Source: Spisula solida (lineage: Eukaryota; Mollusca; Bivalvia; Venerida; Mactridae). Taken from it: a DNA stretch of 64,000 nt. The notes beneath the pieces were generated by a model. The model made no database searches. It worked only from the letters and a program-made list of their open reading frames with translations, and was not told where the DNA came from. This document shows, in pieces, positions 19,424-31,800 of this stretch. A program made the translations under genes and the position numbers. The first letter of the stretch is position 1; the number at the start of each line of letters is the position of its first letter. The DNA is taken from the NCBI GenBank assembly GCA_947247005.1, contig OX365950.1, positions 14,520,720 to 14,584,719 on the forward strand, in the 5' to 3' direction.

Positions 19424-19875
19424 CAGGGTTCCCACGGTCAGGGAAAAGTCAGGGAAAAACATATTTTTTTCAAGGTCAGGGAAAAGTCAGGGAATTATGA
19501 AATTAGTCAGGGAAATTTGGAAATTGAGCAAAAGTCAGGGAAAAGTCAGGGAATTTTTCATTGAAGCTGTTGCTAAGTGTCATTTCCTATGAAGAAAATA
19601 CAACTGAAAAAAATTCTCGCTCGCTGTGCTCGCTCAGATTATTTCTAAGTTGTATTAAATTAATGTTAATCAACATACTGCTAACCTAAACTCTTTTGTT
19701 CCATATAGAGCAAATATAGCCTCCTTTTCTCTATTTTCTTGCCATATTTTGCTCTAACAAAAAAATGCCGATGTCGCCCGATCGCTCTAAAAAGTCAGGG
19801 AAAACTGCTCTGTGGTCAGGGAAAAATCAGGGAAAAGTCAGGGAATTTTGTCTTAGAAAATTTGTGGGAACCCTG
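19424..19875. mobile_element. MITE of the 'TCAGGGAAAAGTCAGGGAA' family with 5-bp target duplication
   Basis: Terminal inverted repeats CAGGGTTCCCAC and GTGGGAACCCTG (12 bp, perfect), flanked by ACTGA on each side. The interior consists of AAAGTCAGGGAA-type words at both ends and a unique centre. Non-coding. Fragments of the same family are at 3890-4030 and about 2120-2155. Confidence 0.75.
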
Positions 19876-20231
19876 ACTGAGGGCAAGCTATGGAAATAGT
19901 ACACAAACTGTAATAAAATCAGGCAGTGCAAATTCAGTAACAAATCATGGACATTGAGCACTATTAAATACCGATACTTTTAACTAACGATGCTGCCATG
20001 ACATTTTCCATTTAAAGTAGGCCTGAAATGGCAAGCAACTGCTGCCAAAGAAAATAACTGCAAACCCTATTATTGATCAGATTTTGCTGCTTCTAAGATA
20101 TGCTGTAAATCATCCTCCAAGATACAGGTAAAACATAGCGTAATAAAACGTGATGGAATATTTCATTCAATTTTGTACAGAAGAAAGGATTAGAATTGAT
20201 ATTGTAATGAGATTGTTGATAAGATAGGAAG

Positions 20232-20345
20232 AGGTTGATGTTGCGCTGTATGACAGCTGAGGTTGCACTGTATGGCAGTTGAGGTTGCACTGTATAACAG
20301 TTGAGGTTGCAGTATATGACAGTTGAGGTTGCACTGTATGAGAAG
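20232..20345 (+). repeat. 22-bp tandem array (GTTGAGGTTGCACTGTATGACA), 5 copies
   Basis: Five consecutive units with point variation (GCGCTG, GCACTG, GCAGTA). No gene function is evident. Confidence 0.8.
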
Positions 20346-21069
20346 GTTAATAATTTCCTACAGTACCCACATATATATTTATTGCACTTATATTCATACA
20401 TGGGGATCATCAAACTATATTTACAGCACATAGGAATTGTTCAACAATAATAACCAATCACATGATTATCAGACCTTGTTTGTTTACCGAGTTCAATATC
20501 GTATTCCAACCCTTTATTATATCTCAATTCACACCCCCAAAGTCAATAAATAATTATTTTTTTGTCATATTTACCAATGATGAGTTAAAAGCGAGACAAT
20601 TCAAAACTGTAAATGGACATTATATCAAGGGAGCTCATTTCTGATGTTTGTCCAAATAAGCGTGTTGGTTGGTATAAGGATACTAATTCTGCATGGAGTA
20701 ATGGGTTAAGCAAGTTAAAACCTGGATTGCTGGCTAAAAGTGCACTTGACCATGGTCGGTGTTTTTGAATCAACAAGGTCTGATTACATAATATCTTACA
20801 GTACAAAATATAACAACAACAAGTGATAAGGAGTAGTGTATAAAATTACAGTTTCTTCGAAAATAATTTAGCAAACTCTCTGTGCCGCAATAAAAAATAC
20901 ATTTACATAAATGCCCATACTTGAGGAATGCATATTTGTGACTATAGAACAGTTATTGAATGATTATAAATAATCTGTACAGAACATTTGAAAGTATATC
21001 TTTTCATAAATTGTAATAATGGAGATCACACTAGAGATTACTTCCATACATTTTACAGTAGAACTTTGA
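20346..21069. other. Non-coding stretch, nothing recognised
   Basis: AT-rich sequence without exon-like similarity or clear repeats. Confidence 0.4.
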
Positions 21070-22276
21070 TGCCTCAAACAGGTTTATCTTGTCAAATGAA
21101 CACCTTAGAATTAAACCTCAAACACGTTTGTCTTGTCAAATGAACACCTTAGTATTAAACCCAAAACAGGTTTGTCTTGTCAAAAAAACCCACCTTAGAA
21201 TTAAACCTCAAACAGGGTTGTCTTGTCAAAAGTACACCTTAGAATTAATCCTCAAACAGGTTTGTCTTGTCAAATGAACACCTTAGAATTAAACCTCAAA
21301 CAGGTTTGTCTTGTCAAATGAACAGAATTAAACCTCAAACAGGGTTGTCTTGTCAAAAGAACACCTTAGAATTAATCCTCAAACAGGTTTGTCTTGTCAA
21401 ATGAACACCTTAGAATTAAACCTCAAACAGGTTTGTCTTGTCAAATGAACACCTTAGAATTAATCCTCAATCAGGTTTGTCTTGTCAAATGAACACCTTA
21501 GAATTAAACCTCAAACAGATTTGTCTTGTCAAATGAACACCTTAGAATTAATCCTCAAACAGGTTTGCCTTGTCAAATGAACACCTTAGAATTAAACCTC
21601 AAACAGGTTTGTCTTGTCAAATGAACACCTTAGAATTAATCCTCAAACAGGTAAACAGGTTTGCCTTGTCAAATGAACACCTTAGAATTAATCCTCAAAC
21701 AGGTTTGTCTTGTCAAATGAACACCTTAGAATTAATCCTCAAACAGGTTTGTCTTGTCAAATGAACACCTTAGAATTAATCCTCAAACAGGTTTGTCTTG
21801 TCAAATGAACACCTTAGAATTAATCCTCAAACAGGTTTGTCTTGTCAAATGAACACCTTAGAATTAATCCTCAAACAGGTTTGTCTTGTCAAATGAACAC
21901 CTTAGAATTAATCCTCAAACAGGTTTGTCTTGTCAAATGAACACCTTAGAATTAAACCTCAAACAGGTTTGTCTTGTCAAATGAACACCTTAGAATTAAT
22001 CCTCAAACAGGTTTGTCTTGTCAAATGAACACCTTAGAATTAATCCTCAAACAGGTTTGTCTTGTCAAATGAACACCTTAGAATTAAACCTCAAACAGGT
22101 TTGTCTTGTCAAATGAACACCTTAGAATAAAACCTCAAACAGGTTTGTCTTGTCAAATGAACACCTTAGAATTAATCCTCAAACAGGTTTGTCTTGTCAA
22201 ATGAACACCTTAGAATTAAACCTCAAACAGGTTTGTCTTGTCAAATGAACACCTTAGAATAAAACCTCAAACACGT
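21070..22276 (+). repeat. 44-bp tandem array, about 27 copies
   Basis: The unit is CAAACAGGTTTGTCTTGTCA + AATGAACACCTTAGAATTAA + TCCT. Two main variants, ending TTAATCCT and TTAAACCT, are interspersed along the array. There are a few shortened units (near 21320) and one 8-bp insertion (GTAAACAG, near 21650). The outermost units at both ends are the most diverged. The internal word AAACAGGTTTGT is nearly palindromic. Short open frames in it are repeat artefacts. Confidence 0.95.
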
Positions 22277-23735
22277 TCTTAGGTCTCAGCAAAATGATAA
22301 TGCACTATTCTTAGACAACCAATAGTTTTATCTATAATACATTGAATAAACATAAGGAAACAATGGGTGTGAACGAATCAACTTTTAAGCACAGCTTAGC
22401 CAAATAACGTAGTAGCATTCAGACATCTACCGTGTTTGTACGAAATCTCACAATATCTCGCGTCAGTCTTCTGAAATTTCATGAAATCTCGTTTGTTCTT
22501 AATACCTTATACCCCTGTTTTAATATATACATATGCAAAATCTAATAAGTTGATGCAATAGATTAATGATTCAACTTTAAAATGATACCTCATTTATTGA
22601 AATCAGTCAGGGAATAATAACAGGACTGGTGTTAGCAATGAGCCACACCTACTCTCATTTTAATAGAAATTCAAATTTTATCTGAAAATACCCAAGTTCA
22701 CTCAATTTTCTGAATTCTACAAGAGGCAGAAAAAAATACAAAAAAGTTACATTATGCAGTAAAAGAAACTAAGCTATTCAAGATGAGATATTGGTCATGA
22801 AAAAGAGATGACAAACAGAAGCGTTAATGCAAAATCACAGAATCTGCTGCAAGCTATTTTGCATTTTCTCTACGTTTTTAATTGACTATCCAATCTGTGT
22901 ATACCGAAAGTAGTTTGAGGCATAGAAGTTCTAAAGTATATGTAATAGATCTACTCAACAATAAATGTTGACGAAATTGCACTAAAATAAAATACCAGTA
23001 CAACTTTGATTTTTCATGAAAATTGGAACTTTTAACATAAATCTATACATGATAGAAAACATGCCTTTCATAATTACAGATTTTTTTGTTTTCTAGTAAT
23101 ACATGTATAACAATACCTAACTTAAAAACCACCTCAATGAATAAGACATCTCATAATTACTAACACAATTTCAAGTCTATTTTCACTGTTCTCCTCGAAA
23201 GGAAGACAGGAATCCCACCAATGACCTTTCCTGCAGAAAACAAGTTATTTATTAATTGGATGGCAAAAATTCAAAGTTATGGTCATTTTAAATTTTGTAA
23301 GCTAAATTTTTAACAGAACAATGTTAGAAATAGAGTTTGGGGCATTATTTCTCAGACCATTTCAAGCATGGTCTAATTATTGAAGTATTCAGCCAGTATT
23401 CCATGACTCTGTGAGCTTATGTTCCACTCCCATGCAAAATTCTAGCAAACTATTCTTTACTGTCCCTATTCTGTTTGCATACCCATGCAATACAAAATTG
23501 ATTGTTTTAATTTTGGAATATGGAGTATGTATTGTTGAACATGCACACCAAGTCATGGAATACCTGCTTACAGTATAATGGCACAAATAGAGACCAATGG
23601 CTTTTAATACATACATACAATGTGTATAAAATTAGAACCAATGTCCCATCAATGTTAACATTACAAGTGTTAAATAAATCACAACTACAAGCACATGGCA
23701 TGATAAACAAGTCATTAAGAATTGCAAGCATTACA
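22277..23735. other. Non-coding stretch with one decayed repeat
   Basis: Apart from a diverged relative of the 16545-16812 element near 23228-23340, I recognise nothing. Small open frames on both strands at 23389-23767 overlap one another and have no family features. Confidence 0.4.
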
Positions 23736-24172
23736 GGGGCATGTTCGTAGCGTCTGTTCCGGAACATGTGCGGGATGTTCTACTCCGAACAACTTACGAA
23801 CAAAACGGAACTGTCCTGCACAGTGTGCCGAATGTTCTACTCCAACACCTTACGAACAAAACGGAACAGAAAGTAAAATGTTAAAGATGACCAAAATAGT
23901 AGTTGCAGCCGTATTATTGGAGGAAGAAATATGCATGTGGATATATTTAAGTGCGACTGTTTGCCCGCAATGGTCCATAATTGGAAAATATATTTATTAT
24001 ATTATATTTTATTACACAAGCGGCCAATATTCTTGCTGTAACCACGTGACTGTTCTGGCTGCACCACCTCTGTGGCGGGCACAGAAAGAACATGTTCCGA
24101 ACAGTGTTCCGGTTTGTTCGTAAGTGTGTTCCACTGTCCGGGATGTGCGGAACAGCGTTCCGAACGCGCCCC
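23736..24172. mobile_element. Putative MITE rich in GTTCCG/GAACA words
   Basis: The left end GGGGCATGTTCGTAGCGTCT and the inverted right end GGGGCGCGTTCGGAACGCTG are related over about 30 bp, with inner copies of TGTTCCGGAACATGTGCGGG-like sequence. The right end touches the next repeat (24175). Open frames in it are low-complexity products of these words. Confidence 0.5.
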
Positions 24173-24174
24173 AG

Positions 24175-24413
24175 AAGTCCCCGACCGGTTTGAAGCCATT
24201 TTCAATGTTTCTGTTGCCATAGCAACCACAATTTTTGTCTGAATCAAAATATTTTTAGACTTGCATAATCCCTTTATTGCCCCCTATCCACATACCAAGT
24301 TTCATAAACCTAGCTTGGAAACTGTTTCAGTTATGTCAGGATCCAGATTTTTTGACGGACGGACAGAGGGCAAACCTATAGTCCCCACCGGTCAAAAACC
24401 GGTAGGGGACTAA
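24175..24413 (-). repeat. Dispersed TTAGTCCCCTACCGG repeat, copy 3
   Basis: Reverse orientation relative to 14076-14470. It contains CAAGTTTCATAAACCTAGCT, CCCCTATCCACATACC and ends AAAAACCGGTAGGGGACTAA. Confidence 0.75.
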
Positions 24414-24579
24414 CAAGAAAATATCACTGAATGTGATGAATCCCCCAGATACATGTACTGCTTGTCACAGTGACTAAGTAGTGTGGTACTCTAAATTATG
24501 ATGATCTGCATAATAATTATATTATATGCCTAGTCTATCTTTACACCTGATGAGTCTTGGTTGACAGCTGCAATCATAA

Positions 24580-25125
24580 GCAATAGCACAAACAAAAGCA
24601 TAAGATAAAATATCGAAGTACAATAACTCCCTAAAATCTGATCTGACCACTGAGTGTCAACGATATTGATATTCAAAACTGGCCTTGGTACTGATAAAAC
24701 TTTATAAGTATCGTTGAAAAGTTAAACTGACCGATGCCACTGATGATTATGCACAACTAGACTTGGGACTGATCAGTCATGCAAAGTTTCGATGAAATAC
24801 GACCAATGGTTAACCAAGAAATAGCCTGGACAAAATTTAAAAGTGTAAAAAAATAAAAGGCTGTAACTCCCTTAAAATTAAACTGACTGACGTCCGCCGA
24901 CGATATGCACAACTACACTACGATGAAAACGATCAATAGTTACAGAGAAATAGCCCAGACAAATTTTATAAGTATAAAAAATAAAGAGCCATAACTCCCT
25001 TAAAATTAATCCGACTGACATCCGCCGACGATATGCACAACTAGACTTAGTACTGATCAGTCATTTCAATGAAATACGACCAACAGTTGCAGAGAAATAA
25101 CGCGGAATAAATTTGTATGGACCAA
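24580..25125 (+). repeat. Degenerate tandem repeat, units of roughly 120-190 bp
   Basis: Recurring blocks ATAACTCCCTTAAAATTAA, GACTGACGTCCGCCGACGAT, ATGCACAACTA-ACTTGG-ACTGATCAGTCAT, GAAATACGACCAA and GAAATAGCC-GGACAAA, in the same order three to four times with varying loss. Confidence 0.7.
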
Positions 25126-25340
25126 ACAACCAACAGACCAACCTCAAGTATGACTTCAATATAGCCCCCATATACTATGTATCTGGAGGAATAACTAGCA
25201 CCGCGACTTTCAATACCTGTATGTCAAACATAACACATTTTGTGGATTCAATGCAATATGGAAGTATAATACATAGAAGAAAAGTAGACTCAGTATGCAT
25301 ATCACCATTATCTATACAAGTCATACAACAAGAAAGTTAA

Positions 25341-25640
25341 TTGATAAGTGACACCAATGAAACATGTGACACCAATGAAACATGTGACACCAATGAAACA
25401 TGTGACACCAATGAAACATGTGACACCAATGGAACATGTGACACCAATGAAACATGTGACACCAATGAAACATGTGACACCAATGGAACATGTGACACCA
25501 ATGAAACATGTGACACCAATGAAACATGTGACACAAATGAAACATGTGACATCAATGAAACATGTGACACCAATGAAACATGTGACACCAATGAAACATG
25601 TGACACCAATGAAACATGTGACACAAATGAAACGGGAAAC
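25341..25640 (+). repeat. 18-bp tandem array (GACACCAATGAAACATGT), about 16 copies
   Basis: Very regular units with single-base variants (GGAACA, ACAAATG, ACATCAATG). The period is divisible by three, so stop-free frames appear on both strands. It passes directly into a 22-bp version at about 25650. Confidence 0.95.
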
Positions 25641-25885
25641 ATGAACATGACAACAATGAAACATGTACATGACACCAATGACACATGTACATGACACTAA
25701 TGAAACATGTACATGACACCAATGAAACATGTACATGACACCAATGAAACATGTACATGACACCAATGAAACATGTACATGACACCAATAAAACATGTAC
25801 ATGACATCAATAAAACATGTACATGACACCAATGAAAGATGTACATGACATCAATAAAACAAGTACATGAACCTGCTAAAACAAG
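25641..25885 (+). repeat. 22-bp tandem array derived from the neighbouring 18-bp unit
   Basis: The unit GACACCAATGAAACATGTACAT is the 18-bp unit plus ACAT. Spacing of CCAAT is 22 bp from about 25670 to 25830, decaying afterwards. The common core shows that one array grew out of the other. Confidence 0.9.
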
Positions 25886-26023
25886 TACATGACACCTATC
25901 ATCAGATTGCAGCAAATGACATTGAAATAACAGCAAGCACTGAGATGCCCCTTCCCTCCATTTATAAAACCATGATGGTAAATATCACCTACGGGAAAGT
26001 TTGAAGGAGTTGTAGAGAGGTCG

Positions 26024-26579
26024 CAATCTGACTAAAGTACTTGATCTTCCTTACCGGTAGATCTGATGACGACCTGTACAAGTGTCTGATTTCAGAAATC
26101 GGAACTTCCACTATCGCTATTTATATCTATTCATAATTCAGCCAATCATATAGCTTGTTACATTGGTACTTCGGTTGTATTAATAAACGGTAAATTACAA
26201 ATATATCAGTTGTCCACAACTTAAGTCTGCTTTTTTGGAGTAATCCTGATTAATTCGGCCATTGTAGAATTTGTAGTTCAGATAATTTGATATAAACGCA
26301 CTGTTGATTATCAATCATGAAAGCTTGGCCATTTCCGTTTGTCTCCGGTAGATATTGCAATCCATAAAGACCGAGGTGATCAAAATGAGATAAGCGCATA
26401 GTTTAGATGCATGTGTTCGTGATAACTTGTAACAGTATTTAAAAATAGAATCAAACCACAGAATTCTGAAAGCAAGGCGAAGATTGGCTAATGGGAAAGG
26501 TCGCCTGAGGTGACCTTCTATACGTCGTTGTCAGATCCTCATGCGTAGCGGGTTTAAGGATATGATTTTAATCAGATTG
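26024..26579. mobile_element. Putative MITE with CAATCTGACTAAAG ends
   Basis: The left end CAATCTGACTAAAGTAC and the inverted right end CAATCTGATTAAAATCA share CAATCTGA-TAAA. Inner segments GATCTGATGACGAC and GTCGTTGTCAGATC are also inverted relatives. No coding capacity is visible. Confidence 0.55.
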
Positions 26580-27596
26580 AGAGAGGTTGTTGCTCTACAG
26601 AGGGTCGCTCTGGAGAGGTTGTACCGTATTACGTGACAAGGGGGATAGTGTTACTGTTACACATCATAAAAGTTTAGTTACAATGAGGTAGCACTAATAT
26701 AGGTAAGTGTTGTATAAAAATGACATTTTTTAATTGCAAAACCAACCAACACATAGATGTACACAGAAAATAAATGCATCATTAGACAAGATTCTTCATA
26801 AGAAGAGGTAGAAAAAGTTTACATTTATAGGTTATAGTTATGATGAATACTGGCTGTCGTTTGTAATTGTTTATTTTATATACTCTAGTATATTGCAAAT
26901 AAGTTATTTCCCTTCATAGACGAACAGGAAACATAAATCAGAATCTTGGATCATAAAGCACCTGATCTGGTCAATATCAAATAGAGGATCTTACATGCCA
27001 TATTGTTTCTGTCAAATAGTTTATTAAAATTGGCTACTGTCACGTCAGGCTCATTTACATATTTATTGCACACTCTGAGAGTGCTGAACGATATTTCCAG
27101 CACAGCTTTATGGCACTGCATGACTGTGGGTTATGTAATAATTGAAATTATTGAACTTGACCTTAACTAATAAGTTTGAGACTCAGTGTCAAACTGGCTT
27201 AAAGTTGTTTAAGAGTTTGTTAAACTGATAAAAGCACTAACAGGCCTTATCTATAAGACAACAAAAACAATATACCGTACGCACAACATTATCAACTCAA
27301 GTTTTGAAAAAAAACAAGATGTTTGTATAACATGTATGCTCCCCTTGGCAGCCAAATAGTCATTACGACCAAGGTCACTGTGACCTTGACCACACATAAC
27401 TTGACCAATCAATAATTATCACTAGCAATATACCCCCAGTTTCTTCCAGTGGGGCATAGTGAAAGAAACTCCCTTTTTACCCTAATTACAAAGTAAGTAC
27501 ATAACAGTAGTCAAAACAATTAAATATTCATCAAAGGACAGCCATAAACACGATCATCATGCAATAAGTGAAATACATGAATAACAAGAGCACCGC
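26580..27596. other. Non-coding stretch with a short dispersed-repeat fragment
   Basis: About 27318-27440 reads like a decayed molluscan dispersed repeat (AAGGTCACTGTGACCTTGAC is internally palindromic). Nothing else is recognised. Confidence 0.4.
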
Positions 27597-27818
27597 ACCA
27601 TCGCTGCATAGCTATAAGAGGTCCATAGTACCAGTATGAAAACTCGATACTACGATAGTGAAAACTCGAAATAATATCGACTTTTCATTATCGTACTGTC
27701 GTTGTTTAGTGTTTTCATTATCGTACTATCGTGTTATCACTATCTTAGTATTGACTTTTCACTATCGTACTATCGTTGTTTCGGGTTTCGACTAACTTCT
27801 ATGCAGCGATGGCCCTAA
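27597..27818. mobile_element. Small hairpin element, ends CCATCGCTGCATAG / CTATGCAGCGATGG
   Basis: A 14-bp perfect inverted pair encloses repeats of CGACTTTTCA-TATCGTACTATCGTTGTTT, which themselves contain inverted words (ACTACGATAGTGAAAACTCG). It is therefore a foldback-type short element. Confidence 0.6.
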
Positions 27819-28576
27819 CGGGACACTGTTAATAGCGGCAACTAAATGAACTGTCTCATGTTGGGGAATATATTTGAAGTTGATAAAGAACATATTTATT
27901 TACAAGATTGCTACAAGTATAGCAGTCAGTATACAAAGTATTGATTCTAATTACAATATATAGCACCTATGCAAAAATAATTATGTGTAGTATCTATAAA
28001 TCTATATAGAGGATATCATTTGCCAGTAAGGCCACAATTTTTTTATTTTATGGTTTATGGGAATTTTTTTAAAAAACATAGCTGTCGAGAGAATGGAAAT
28101 ATAACAAAAGGGTCAAAAGGACCCTATAGGTAACTCACAGGCCATTGTGTGAGTAAACAAGGGTCCCCTAGAGGCCTCTTGTTGGTTTTCTTTCTTTATT
28201 TTATTCAATACATAACCGGTAATACTGGTATAATCTATTCTCAAAAATGTGGTATCTTCCAATGTCATACAACAATACATATCAAGGACCACAATGGAAA
28301 TTAGGGTTCCTTTGAACCCTTTTATTGTTATCCTAGACATATTGTACTGTTGATTTGACATGGTTGTTTTATCAATTCATGTTTGCACATGTATTTATTA
28401 ACTGCCTTTGTATGTTTTAATTTCATGAATGCCATGAAAAATGTTTATTTTATGTTGAAGTAAATTCATCCATCTCTTTTTGTAATTTCCTGTAAACTAT
28501 AAAAAAAATGTGGCTTAAATGTTTCATGTCATAACAAGCACTTGACAGGACACTGTGTCATGATGGCATATAATGA
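27819..28576. other. 3' flank and probable 3' UTR of GNPDA
   Basis: On the minus strand, AATAAA occurs at 28444-28449, about 130 nt after the GNPDA stop, and is the best poly(A) signal candidate. Nothing else is recognised to the left. Confidence 0.4.
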
Positions 28577-28804
28577 CTATTTAGGGATTTCTGGGTCCTC
28601 AACAAGTTTCATGTGAATAGTGTTTAATCCCTTAAAATACTTGACAGTCTTGACTTTAAGTTCCATAGTAGCATCCTCGTCACAGACAAAGATGGTGGAT
28701 TTGTGCATCTGGAATGCTGACACTGTGAACATATGACTAACACCACTCTCGATAGCTTTATGTAAGGCGTAGGCTTTGTGAGCACCTGTGATTAGGATCA
28801 TCAC
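28577..28804 (-). CDS. GNPDA: GNPDA coding exon 5 with stop
   Basis: Acceptor AACTTTTTCAG. Encodes [20 protein letters not shown] through [20 protein letters not shown], ending EDPEIPK and TAG at 28579-28577. Confidence 0.96.
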   Translation of the reverse strand: MMILITGAHKAYALHKAIESGVSHMFTVSAFQMHKSTIFVCDEDATMELKVKTVKYFKGLNTIHMKLVEDPEIPK

Positions 28805-31800
28805 CTGAAAAAGTTACAACATATACAACAATAAATTTGTGCCTCCGTAGCTCAATGGTTAGAGCACTTGCTGTCTAATTTAGCAACCCGGTGTAACGGT
28901 CAATTTTATCCCCCGTCCAGTTTATCCTATTTTATCCCCTGGAGGTGGAGGGTGGAGGCACTCATATGCCAGCCATAATTCAGCAGAAAACTCACTTGCA
29001 AATAAAGGCTATGCTCGGCATCAGCAAGGGAGATAATGTAAATATTGCTTTAAGGTCCCACTACTACTAGTCAACAGTATTCCAGTCAATGTCATATTGG
29101 TACTACATCTTCTATCAAAGCACTTACGAAAATCGTAAACATATGATCAAATTTAAATTCTTTAAAATTTGTTTACAATTATTAAGTGTGGTAACTGAGA
29201 TCTACAATATTAATAATGATTCAGTTACTGAACACCTACAAACCATATCCACCATCATTTTGCAGTTGTTTAAATTTGAGTGTAATTTTAAGATTTCATA
29301 AGTGTTTTGATTCAGCAGTAACCATGGAGACTAACCATTCAGGATAATCTGATACTGATGGACCAGCTAACTATGCTGAGTGTTAAGCAAGAGAAATACA
29401 CCAGTAACTTTCATTTCAACAACTTTGGTATGTTGCAGTCTGGGGTTGAAACCCAGACACTCTACCATTACATAGGCTATCGAGGAGGATGCAGATACAT
29501 GTTATTTAAATAGCGAATGAGTTATAATTCTTGCACACTGTGATTCCTCTAAATGACATACAAATCATTGTGTGATGGTTAATACAATTTAAAACAACTT
29601 TTAGAATGTATAATCACATTAATTTTGTATGGATAATAAAACAGTTGCAAAAACACCAAGAAACCTAAGGTATGAAAAAATAACCAAGGGAGATAATTAA
29701 ACCCTAGGAACTGTATTTATTATTAGCTTTCAATGGATTATGGAGATTTTCAGTGGAAATAACAGTGAAATTATCATTTCGTTATTTTCACTGTTTTCGA
29801 AGCTGGTTCCAGTATCGCTCAGAAAAAGAAACGTAACGTCAACGGCGCCGGGCTTTAAAATGTACGTTACGTCACAATTGTCACGTTGTGACGTTCCAAT
29901 TTCGACATGATTTTTCCAATTAAGCCAATTACGGTACCCTTTTAAGAGAAATTGAAGTATATAATAAACAGAAAATTTGTTGATTTTTGGTGAAAGATCA
30001 AATTTACTTCACTCGTGATCACATAAAATTGAATTTTCACTCATGATTTTTTCTGTGATCACTCGAGGAAATAAAATTCGATCTTACACCAAAATCAACA
30101 AATATCCACTATATCTTACATAAAAACTGTAAATAAGGAACATTGCTTAGTTTTTTAACAGCAAGTGGAAGTCAGGTGGAAGCCAGACTAATACACATGC
30201 TTGTTATTGACAATGTTGCTTGTATAACTTTTTACTTTCATGACATAAAGTTAGAATATACTATTAGATAATTCAGGGAATTAACACCTCTTTTGCATCC
30301 ATAACAGTGCCGACGCCCACAGTAAGTGCCCGTGTAGGAACTTGAGATATATCACCATCAAAGAATCGTGCATTGGCAATGATCGTTTCCTGAGCCAATG
30401 TCTTCACACGAGTTCTCGATACTAGACTGGAACCCGGCTCATTAAAAGCTATGTGACCATCTGGCCCAATGCCTGGAAACATAAAATATTACATCCTAGT
30501 AAGTGAGTGAGTGAGTGAGTGAGTGAGTGAGTGAGTGAGTGAGTGAGTGAGTGAGTGAGTGAGTGAGTGAGTGAGTGAGTGAGTGAGTGAGTGAGTGAGT
30601 GAGTGAGTGAGTGAGTGAGTGAGTGAGTGAGTGAGTGAGTGAGTGAGTAACGACTTTATTTTACGTGGATAACATATTTGGTAGAAACCAATTTTCGGAC
30701 TATGTAGTGACGTACAGATTAACGGATAACATTGATTAGTGGCTTGCAGAAGTCAGCCGATTCAGATGATTGATTTCATTCATCCATAATCGATCATCGG
30801 ATAATTATAACGAAATGTTAAACAATACTTCTTTAATCAAATATTTGCTAGGAAAGTTCAAAGCAAGGAAGTTTCAACCAACTGAATGCCTATTAGAACC
30901 AATTAAAATAATTTCTCCAAACTCAGATAGTAAAACGTCTACCGAAAATCATTGATTTTCCCTTTGTCACCTTTTTTGGTGACTTGGGAAGTAGGAAAAC
31001 AGGCATTAGCACACTGCGTATTCAATCACTGTCCTGCCGATTATTAAAATCACATCAGAAGTGCCAGTCAGCTGATGATCGATTAAGATTTGTATCACCA
31101 AGACTAAGGCTAAATTACACTTGGTAATGTAAACCAATAAATATAATTTTATCTCTGTTTAAAGGGCATTAGTTGCAGTTTCTTATATGAGAAATGGGGC
31201 AAAAATCCCAATATGAGATATATATATATATATTATATTATTCTAAACTTAAAATAGAAAATAAAGAAATAATCATATGTCACCAAACTAAATGTTTATG
31301 AGTCATCTGCCTTGAAAGTAGCACTTACGACCCTAAGCCAGCTTGAACTGTTGCAATGCCAATGAACTACACGATACAAAGATTGAGCTACATACCTCCT
31401 AGAAACAGTTCAATACCGCCGGCTTCCTGAATCTTCCGTTCATATTCCTCACATTCCTTATCCAAGTCCGGTGCATTACCGTTCAGTAAGTTTACATTTT
31501 CTGGTACAATGTCTACATGCTTGAACAAATTGTTCCACATAAACGAGTGATAGCTCTCAGGATGATCCCTCGGTATATCTAAATACACAATATAATATAC
31601 AGTAAAACCTCGTTATCTCGAGGACCCATCGGGACAAGCCAAATGCTCGAGTTAAGCCAGGTGCTCGAAATATCCGAAGTCTATGATGAATTGTTGTTAT
31701 GACTAAGTGTAACTGTGTTTATAATGAAAACACGTATGATACATATATTTGGTTGTAACAATGAATATTGTCATTGTTTATCAAGTCTATACGCAATTTG

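Noticed and set aside
25308..25936. Several overlapping open frames (repeated CDTNET, HVSLVS and similar)
   Set aside because: All are translations of the 18-bp and 22-bp arrays.
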